Source of the DNA: Phyllobacteriaceae bacterium
Lineage (GTDB): Bacteria > Pseudomonadota > Alphaproteobacteria > Rhizobiales > Rhizobiaceae
Assembly: GCA_024645155.1 (NCBI GenBank)
Contig: JAHEGF010000189.1
Location: 1 to 6,568, forward strand
Length of the DNA: 6,568 bases
Direction of reading: 5' to 3'
Part shown: in pieces, positions 1 to 4,355 of the stretch
Layout: every line of letters starts with the position of its first letter
Position numbering within the stretch: position 1 is the first letter of the stretch
Notes under the pieces: generated by a model
Database searches by the model: none
The model's input: the letters and a program-made list of their open reading frames with translations, nothing else
What the model was told of the DNA's origin: nothing
Program-made: the position numbers and the translations under genes

Positions 1-798
1 GAATGCGCAGACGAACAGGGCGGTCATTGTCAAAACGATGGTTGGTGCCGGCGCGCTGTCGATGAAGAAACTGGCATAGACACCAAACAGCGAAGAGAAA
101 ACGGCGACGAGTACTGCTGTCATCAGCATATGTTCAAATCGCCGAACCAGCAGGAATGCGATTGCTCCGGGTGCAACAAGCATGGCGATTGCGAGGATTA
201 TTCCCACCGCTTTCAAGGCACCAACAATGGTCAGTGAAATCACCGACAGCAGACCGTAGTGCAACAACCGGACCGGAAGGCCGATTGCGCGCGCGTGCTG
301 TCCATCAAAGGAATGCAGCAGCAGGTCGCGCCACTTGGAAGCAACAAAACCGGTGGACACCAGTGCGATGGCTGCGTTTTCAAGGATATCGTTCCAGGAA
401 ACGCCTAGCATGTCGCCAAACAGGATGTGATCGAGATGCACATCGGTCTCGATATTGACGTAAAGCACAAGACCGAGGCCGAACATGCCGGAGAATACGA
501 CACCCATCGCGGTATCTTCCTTGATGCGGCTGTTTTCCTTCAGAAATCCGGTAGCCAGTGCGCAGACCATGCCGGCGGCAAAGGCCCCGATTGCAAGCGG
601 GATTTTTGCCACATAGGCAAGAACGATACCGGGCAGCAGGGAATGCGAAATCGCGTCTCCCATCAGGGACCATCCTTTGAGAACAAGGAAACACGACAAC
701 AGGGCCATGGGCACAGCAACAAGAACTGCTATGACGAAGGCCTGCTGCATGAACGGGAAGGCGAATGGCAACAGCGGATCGGTGAAAAGATCACTCAT
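1..798 (-). CDS. sitD: SitD-type Mn/Fe ABC transporter permease, C-terminus cut by window edge
   Basis: Integral membrane subunit of a divalent-metal ABC importer (ABC-3 / ZnuB-TroC-SitC family), expected to form the inner-membrane channel together with SitC. The frame is open for 266 codons from an ATG at 796-798 to base 1 without a stop, so the last few residues of the final helix and the tail lie outside the window. I translated it by hand: it begins MSDLFTDPLLPF, is hydrophobic throughout, and carries the family motif GDAISHSLLPG (about residues 47-57) preceded by LKGWSLM. A conserved late segment reads AIAMLVAPGAIAFLL. It is a paralogue of the upstream SitC, which has the same LKGWSL-GDA-SH-PG block. 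Its start overlaps the sitC stop by 8 bp (ATGAGTGA), implying translational coupling as the last visible gene of the operon. Family assignment is firm; the exact metal is inferred from SitA and the regulator. Confidence 0.93.
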   Translation of the reverse strand, partial: MSDLFTDPLLPFAFPFMQQAFVIAVLVAVPMALLSCFLVLKGWSLMGDAISHSLLPGIVLAYVAKIPLAIGAFAAGMVCALATGFLKENSRIKEDTAMGVVFSGMFGLGLVLYVNIETDVHLDHILFGDMLGVSWNDILENAAIALVSTGFVASKWRDLLLHSFDGQHARAIGLPVRLLHYGLLSVISLTIVGALKAVGIILAIAMLVAPGAIAFLLVRRFEHMLMTAVLVAVFSSLFGVYASFFIDSAPAPTIVLTMTALFVCAF

Positions 799-1654
799 GG
801 GCAGACCCCGCGAGTTCGATCCGGGCCCTGCGGCGGGCAGCGAAGTAGCCGTGTTTCGGCGCCAGGAAAAACGCCAGGAGAAAAACCAGGGTTTGCAGGA
901 CGACGATAATGCCGCCGGTAGCGCCATCAAGAAAGTAGCTTGCATAGGCACCAATAAAACTTGTCAGTGTGCCGATGGTGACGCTGACGGCTATCACGCG
1001 GGGAAACCGGTCCGTGAGGAGATAGGCGGTCGCGCCAGGTGTGACAACCATAGCGATGACGAGGAAAGCGCCAACCGTCTGCAGTGCTGCAACCGTTGAT
1101 GCGCTGAGCAGCGTAAAGAACAGAACTTTCAATGCAGCCGGGTTGAGACCGATCGAACGGGCGTGGTTCTCGTCGAAGAATACCACCATCAGGTCTTTCC
1201 ATTTCGCCAGCAGCACAATGAGCGAAACGCCGCCAATGATTGCAAGTTGGGCTGTGTCAAAAGGCGTGATTGCCAGGATGTTGCCGAGCACGATGGTTTG
1301 AATGTTGACTGATGTTGGCGACAGGGAAACCATGAACAGGCCCAGCGCGAAGAACGAGGTGAATATGAGTCCGATGACCGCGTCTTCGCGCAACTTGGTA
1401 CGCTGGTTCAAGAACAGCATTGCTCCTGCCGCCAACCCGCCAGACAGGAAGGCACCAAGCGAGAAGGGCAGTCCCAGCATGTAGGCGCCGGCAACACCGG
1501 GCACGATTGCGTGGGAAAGGGCATCACCGATCAGCGACCATCCCTTGAGCATCAGGTAAGCAGACAAAAAGGCGCAGACGCCGCCCACGAGCGCTGACAC
1601 CCACATGGCGTTGGTCATGTAACCGTACGAAAAGGGTTCGAGCAGCAATGTCAT
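791..1654 (-). CDS. sitC: SitC-type Mn/Fe ABC transporter permease
   Basis: 287-residue inner-membrane permease of the ABC-3 metal transporter family, normal length for SitC/MntC/TroC proteins. It should pair with SitD to form the translocation pore driven by SitB. Visible marks are a short N-terminus (MTLLLEPFSYGYM), about eight or nine hydrophobic segments, and the family motif GDALSHAIVPG at residues 43-53. There is also a cytoplasmic-looking charged segment NQRTKLRED (83-91), the region KWKDLMVVFFDENHARSIGL (about 151-170) typical of the coupling loop, and VIAMVVTPGATAYLL (about 199-213). The C-terminus is basic (ARRRARIE) and ends in AGSAHE. The ATG overlaps the sitB stop by 4 bp (ATGA), and the stop overlaps the sitD start by 8 bp, so translation is probably coupled along the operon. 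No disruption is seen. Confidence 0.96.
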   Translation of the reverse strand: MTLLLEPFSYGYMTNAMWVSALVGGVCAFLSAYLMLKGWSLIGDALSHAIVPGVAGAYMLGLPFSLGAFLSGGLAAGAMLFLNQRTKLREDAVIGLIFTSFFALGLFMVSLSPTSVNIQTIVLGNILAITPFDTAQLAIIGGVSLIVLLAKWKDLMVVFFDENHARSIGLNPAALKVLFFTLLSASTVAALQTVGAFLVIAMVVTPGATAYLLTDRFPRVIAVSVTIGTLTSFIGAYASYFLDGATGGIIVVLQTLVFLLAFFLAPKHGYFAARRRARIELAGSAHE

Positions 1655-2547
1655 GCGCTGTTCCCGCCTGTACCGGTTTCATCATCGGTTGAACCGTCCT
1701 CATAGATGACGAACGGACGCTCGTCGTCACTGATGACGGTAACCTGCCTGGTGTCGTCATCGTCATGCAGGTCGGAACCTGCAAGTATGAAGTGCCGCAA
1801 CACGCCACCGAATGCTCTTTCGAGGTTTTCCCGGGTAAAAACGTCCTTGGTACGTCCGGCGGCCAGCACCGTTCGGTTAATCAGGACGGCGCGATCGCAG
1901 AATTCGGGCACGCTGCCAAGATTGTGGGTGGCGACCAGCATGACCTTCCCTTCACTGCGCAGCGCCATCAGCAATTCGGTAATCTGCTGCTCGGTCTTAA
2001 CGTCAACGCCCGTAAACGGTTCGTCGAGCAGGATCAGACTGCTCTCCTGCGCCAATGCCCGGGCGAGAAATACCCGCTTTTTCTGACCACCCGACAATTC
2101 GCCAATCTGCCGTTTCCTGAAATCTGCCATGCCGACGCGATCAAGCGCCGCAGCGACGGCCTGACGATCCTTGGCCCTTGCCTGCCGAAGCCAGTTCATG
2201 TGGCCATAACGCCCCATCATGACAACGTCTTCGACCAGAACCGGAAAGTTCCAGTCTACCTCCTCGGCCTGCGGGACATAGGCGACCAGATTGCGCCTCT
2301 GGGCCTGTTTCTCGCTCATTCCCAATATGCTGACGGAACCCGAAGCCAGCGGTACGAAACCCATGATGGCCTTGAACAGGGTCGACTTGCCGCTGCCGTT
2401 GACGCCAACGAGGGCGGTGATTGTCCTGGTCGGAATTGTGAAGCTGACATTGCTCAACGCAGTGTGGCCGTTGCGATAAGTGACCGTTATGTCATCGACC
2501 TTGAGCCCTTCTGTCGTGGCTGCAGCAGGCTTTGCCGACACTGTCAT
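1651..2547 (-). CDS. sitB: SitB-type metal ABC transporter ATP-binding protein
   Basis: 298-residue ATPase that would power metal import through SitC/SitD from the cytoplasmic face. All ABC motifs are intact: Walker A GVNGSGKST (residues 48-56), Q-loop VPQ (91-93), signature LSGGQ (151-155), Walker B LILLDEP (171-177, catalytic Glu176) and the switch His208 in VATHN. The segment AEEVDWNFPVLVEDVVMMGRYG (about 95-115) is characteristic of manganese/iron/zinc importers of this family. After AFGGVLRHFILAGSDL the protein continues about 38 residues as an acidic tail (HDDDD at 261-265, then DDERPF and EDGSTDDE). This tail is longer than in compact ATPases of the family. The start overlaps the sitA stop by 4 bp (ATGA) and the stop overlaps the sitC start by 4 bp, consistent with one polycistronic mRNA. 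Confidence 0.97.
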   Translation of the reverse strand: MTVSAKPAAATTEGLKVDDITVTYRNGHTALSNVSFTIPTRTITALVGVNGSGKSTLFKAIMGFVPLASGSVSILGMSEKQAQRRNLVAYVPQAEEVDWNFPVLVEDVVMMGRYGHMNWLRQARAKDRQAVAAALDRVGMADFRKRQIGELSGGQKKRVFLARALAQESSLILLDEPFTGVDVKTEQQITELLMALRSEGKVMLVATHNLGSVPEFCDRAVLINRTVLAAGRTKDVFTRENLERAFGGVLRHFILAGSDLHDDDDTRQVTVISDDERPFVIYEDGSTDDETGTGGNSA

Positions 2548-3446
2548 TTGCCGGATTCCCTACCCAGCAACCCGTCCGCGATTGTCTGTGTGGTTACCCG
2601 CAGGAGGTCGAGATAGGTCGGAACGGGTCCGTCAGTTTCCGACAGGGAATCGACGTACAGGACGCCGCCGTAACGGGCACCGGTTTCGCGGGCCACTTGC
2701 CTGGCCGGGTTTGCTGATACCGTGCTTTCAGAAAACACAACCGGAATGGAATTGGCCCTGACCATGTCGATGACCTTGCGCACCTGTTGCGGTGTGCCTT
2801 GCTGGTCGGCATTGATTGGCCAAAGGAACAACTCCTTTAGCCCGAAGTCGCGGGCAAGATAGCTGAACGCGCCTTCGCTGGTGACAAGCCAGCGCTGTTC
2901 AGCCGGAATTTGCTCCAACAACGCGCGGATGGGTTCGGCCATTGCGGCGATTTCAGCAGAATACCGCTCGGCGTTGGCATTATATGTCGCAGCATTGCCG
3001 GGATCATGTTCGACCAATGCCTTGCGTATGTTATCGACATAGATCAGTCCGGCATCGGGCGACATCCAGGCGTGTGGATTGGGCTTTCCGGCATAGGGGC
3101 CTTCGCCAATACCCATTGGTTCAATTCCATCGGAAACGGTGACCGAGGCAACACCCCGAAGATTGGCAAAAAACTTTTTGAACCACAATTCGAGATTGAG
3201 ACCGTTCCAGATGATGAGGCTGGCGCCCTGTGCCTTAATAAGATCGCGCGGCGTTGGCTGGTAATTGTGAATCTCTGCGCCAGGCTTTGTTACCGATACG
3301 ACATCAGCGGCGTCTCCGGCGACATTGTGCACCATGTCGGCGATCACGGTAAACGTGGTTACGACCTTGAGACGCTCCGCCATGGCGGGCCCGCTCAGGA
3401 ACGCGGCAGCCAGAAATACCCACAGTCCATGCGCTAATACCGTCAC
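2544..3446 (-). CDS. sitA: SitA-type periplasmic Mn/Fe-binding protein
   Basis: Cluster A-I (ZnuA/TroA/PsaA-like) solute-binding protein of 300 residues, delivering a divalent metal to SitBCD in the periplasm. I chose the GTG at 3444-3446 because it has AGGAG seven bases upstream and directly precedes a signal peptide (VTVLAHGLWVFLAAAFLSGPAMA, cleavage predicted after residue 23, before ERLKV). The frame stays open upstream to an ATG at 3587, but that would add 47 residues without family character and would span the promoter. Predicted metal ligands are His60 (GAEIHNYQPTP), His125 (NPHAWMSP), Glu191 (TSEGAFSYLARDFGL) and Asp266 (LYVDSLS). The His-His-Glu-Asp set is that of Mn/Fe binders such as SitA, YfeA and MntC, rather than the His-rich site and loop of ZnuA. 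There is no lipobox Cys, so the protein should be soluble. First gene of the operon. Confidence 0.95.
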   Translation of the reverse strand: MTVLAHGLWVFLAAAFLSGPAMAERLKVVTTFTVIADMVHNVAGDAADVVSVTKPGAEIHNYQPTPRDLIKAQGASLIIWNGLNLELWFKKFFANLRGVASVTVSDGIEPMGIGEGPYAGKPNPHAWMSPDAGLIYVDNIRKALVEHDPGNAATYNANAERYSAEIAAMAEPIRALLEQIPAEQRWLVTSEGAFSYLARDFGLKELFLWPINADQQGTPQQVRKVIDMVRANSIPVVFSESTVSANPARQVARETGARYGGVLYVDSLSETDGPVPTYLDLLRVTTQTIADGLLGRESGK

Positions 3447-3453
3447 ACGATCA

Positions 3454-3458
3454 CTCCT
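3454..3458 (-). promoter_or_regulatory. Ribosome binding site deciding the sitA start
   Basis: On the minus strand AGGAG is followed by seven bases (TGATCGT) and then the GTG start at 3446-3444. This is the only strong Shine-Dalgarno match near the 5' end of the frame. It supports the GTG start over the in-frame ATG at 3587, because the signal peptide begins exactly here. Confidence 0.85.
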
Positions 3459-3471
3459 GTCTGACGACGTG

Positions 3472-3499
3472 AAAATAGCGCAATGTCGCAGGTTGTCAA
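3472..3499 (-). promoter_or_regulatory. sitABCD promoter (-35 TTGACA, -10 TATTTT)
   Basis: Reading the minus strand, a perfect -35 hexamer TTGACA (3499-3494) is followed by 16 bases and TATTTT (3477-3472, four of six consensus matches). Transcription would start near 3465, giving a leader of roughly 20 nt before the GTG with the RBS inside it. The -35 directly abuts the inverted-repeat operator at 3500-3520. Seen: the hexamers and spacing. Inferred: use as a sigma-70-type promoter. Confidence 0.7.
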
Positions 3500-3520
3500 T
3501 GCAAATGCGAACCATTTGCA
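3500..3520. promoter_or_regulatory. Fur/Mur-family operator, perfect 8-5-8 inverted repeat
   Basis: TGCAAATG (3500-3507), five-base spacer CGAAC, then CATTTGCA (3513-3520): both 8-bp arms are perfectly complementary. Operators with TGCAAAT arms are known for alphaproteobacterial Fur/Mur regulators of sitABCD, and a mur-type gene lies next door at 3893-4318. The site ends one base before the sitA -35, so a bound dimer should block RNA polymerase. Assignment to Mur rather than another Fur-family protein is inference. Confidence 0.78.
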
Positions 3521-3544
3521 ATAAGAAATTGAATTCGATAAGAT
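3516..3544 (+). promoter_or_regulatory. Possible divergent promoter toward the regulator
   Basis: On the plus strand TTGCAA (3516-3521, four of six) is followed by 17 bases and TAAGAT (3539-3544, four of six). It points toward the Fur-family gene and its -35 overlaps the right arm of the 3500-3520 operator. An alternative is TTGAAA (3571-3576) with 17 bases to TGCAAA (3594-3599), inside the second operator-like site. Both are weak and the region is AT-rich, so this is a suggestion only. Confidence 0.25.
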
Positions 3545-3590
3545 GTAGACGGCAGGTGTTCCATCTGGAATTGAAAAATGCGGACAACTG

Positions 3591-3611
3591 ATTTGCAAAT
3601 GATTGTCAGTT
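3591..3611. promoter_or_regulatory. Second, imperfect Fur/Mur-like operator
   Basis: A second TGCAAATGA lies at 3594-3602 inside the perfect 10-bp palindrome ATTTGCAAAT (3591-3600). It is followed by TTGTCAGTT, a degenerate right half. The site is also bracketed by AACTGA (3586-3591) and TCAGTT (3606-3611), a 6-bp inverted repeat with a 14-bp gap. It lies about 80 bp from the first operator and five bases from the left end of the MITE. By resemblance it could be a second Mur site, perhaps the ancestral one controlling the regulator gene. Weaker match than the first. Confidence 0.45.
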
Positions 3612-3615
3612 AACT

Positions 3616-3647
3616 AGGGTCAGGGCTCATTAGAATGATTGATATGG
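3616..3647 (+). repeat. Left terminal inverted repeat of the MITE
   Basis: 32 bp starting AGGGTCAGGGCTCATTAG and ending ATGATTGATATGG. It pairs with the right repeat at 3850-3881 at 30 of 32 positions; the differences are at repeat positions 10 (G versus T) and 19 (A versus T). Confidence 0.85.
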
Positions 3648-3849
3648 CGTCTGGTATGACAAGAAATGCAAGGAAAAGTCCGAAGACCGGGATGGTTCCC
3701 CCGGCCGCGGATTTTGACAAGGCATGTCGCGATCAGGGCAATTGCTTTTCGGATCGGGCTGATTTGAACGGACAACGGTGTCGCATACCTTCGAAAGATA
3801 TCAATCGTCCGGCTGTTTTTCTCCTGGTCTCCGCGCAAATCCGCTCCGA

Positions 3850-3881
3850 CCATATCAATCATACTAATGAGACCTGACCCT
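3850..3881 (-). repeat. Right terminal inverted repeat of the MITE
   Basis: Read on the minus strand it starts AGGGTCAGGTCTCATTAG and ends ATGATTGATATGG, matching the left repeat at 30 of 32 positions. Its outer end is 11 bp from the ATG of the Fur-family regulator. Confidence 0.85.
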
Positions 3882-3892
3882 GGGTTTTGACG

Positions 3893-4318
3893 ATGTCCGT
3901 TGAAAAGAAAAACCGCGATTACGAAAGCATTCTGCGCAAGGCCGGATACAAGGTGACGCGCCCGAGAAAGATTATCCTTCAAATTTTGGCCGAACGCGAC
4001 GACCACCCTGATGCGACGGCGATTTTCCGGCGCGCAGTGCGGTTTGACGATTCCATCTCGCTGTCGACGATTTACCGCACCATGAAGATTCTCGAGGATA
4101 TCGGGGCAATTCATCGGCACGCGTTTGACGGCGGGCCGTCGCGGTTTGAAAAGGCCGGCCGGTCCCATCATGACCACCTGATCGACATCGACAGCGGACA
4201 GATCGTCGAGTTCAGTTCACAGGAAATCGAGGAAATGCAGGACCGGGTCGCGCGATCGCTTGGCTACGAAATTGTCCATCACCGTCTTGAGCTTTACGGC
4301 CGCAAGATCAGGACCTGA
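3893..4318 (+). CDS. mur: Mur/Fur-family metal-responsive regulator
   Basis: 141-residue cytoplasmic DNA-binding repressor of the Fur family, probably the manganese-responsive Mur that controls the divergent sitABCD operon. The N-terminal winged helix-turn-helix covers about residues 8-85, with recognition helix SISLSTIYRTMKIL (54-67). The dimerisation/metal domain follows, with SHHDHLIDIDSG (91-102), VEF (105-107) and GYEIVHHRLELYG (124-136). His92, His93, Asp94, His95, His129 and His130 are candidate metal ligands. The protein has no cysteine at all: the CxxC zinc site of E. coli Fur (HLICLDCG) is replaced by HLIDIDSG, as in rhizobial Mur/Fur. I prefer the ATG at 3893; a TTG at 3887 would add two residues. 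Only a weak GGG lies eight bases upstream of the ATG, and the MITE ends 11 bp before it. Zur or Fur function cannot be excluded, but the sitA context favours Mur. Confidence 0.9.
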   Translation: MSVEKKNRDYESILRKAGYKVTRPRKIILQILAERDDHPDATAIFRRAVRFDDSISLSTIYRTMKILEDIGAIHRHAFDGGPSRFEKAGRSHHDHLIDIDSGQIVEFSSQEIEEMQDRVARSLGYEIVHHRLELYGRKIRT

Positions 4319-4319
4319 A

Positions 4320-4355
4320 CACAACACCATCAATCATTGATTTTCGGTGGTTGTG
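4320..4355. terminator. Hairpin at the convergent gene ends, possible bidirectional terminator
   Basis: CACAACACC (4320-4328) can pair with GGTGGTTGTG (4346-4355) as a 9-bp stem with one bulged G. The loop contains a further palindrome ATCAAT-C-ATTGAT. It sits just after the stop of the regulator and spans the 3' end of the TRAP permease gene. There is no T-run on either side, so a classical intrinsic terminator is doubtful; it may instead protect mRNA ends. Confidence 0.3.

Larger units (their letters stand above)
3616..3881. mobile_element. MITE-like non-autonomous element, 266 bp
   Basis: The stretch is bounded by 32-bp terminal inverted repeats that match at 30 of 32 positions, with about 202 bp between them. 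The outer ends read AGGGTCAGG. No transposase gene or recognisable transposase motif is present inside. The short frames that cross it (plus 3635-3877, minus through 3620 onward) start or stop within the repeats and look fortuitous. Size, terminal repeats and lack of coding capacity fit a miniature inverted-repeat transposable element mobilised in trans. No clear target-site duplication was found: the flanks read CTA on the left and TGG on the right if the ends are GGGTCAGG, so a TA duplication with one change is only possible. It lies between the sitA control region and the Fur-family gene. The parental IS family cannot be named from the sequence alone. Confidence 0.75.

Noticed and set aside
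427..909. 160-codon plus-strand frame over the permease genes
   Set aside because: It is antisense to sitD and sitC, both clearly coding with family motifs, and its composition is not protein-like.
1765..2616. 283-codon plus-strand frame over sitB
   Set aside because: Long only because it mirrors the high-GC coding strand of sitB. It has no domain, and the opposite strand has all ABC ATPase motifs.
3447..3587. Upstream extension of sitA to the in-frame ATG at 3587
   Set aside because: It would add 47 residues with no family similarity, bury the signal peptide and run through the promoter and operator. The GTG at 3446 has a strong, well-spaced AGGAG.
3635..3877. 80-codon plus-strand frame inside the MITE as a small gene
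   Set aside because: It begins in the left repeat and ends in the right repeat, so its ends are a by-product of the inverted repeats. It has no recognisable domain and no clear RBS.
3887..3892. TTG start for the Fur-family regulator
   Set aside because: It adds only two residues and would place the weak GGG too close; the ATG at 3893 is the simpler start.
3620..4177. 185-codon minus-strand frame across the MITE and the regulator
   Set aside because: Most of it is antisense to the well-supported Fur-family gene and it crosses the end of the element; no transposase motif could be recognised in it.
4329..4341. ATCAAT-C-ATTGAT as a regulator operator
   Set aside because: It lies at a convergent gene end inside the 3' end of dctM and shares no TGCAAAT arm. 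The similarity to ATCAATCAT within the MITE repeats is too short to mean anything.
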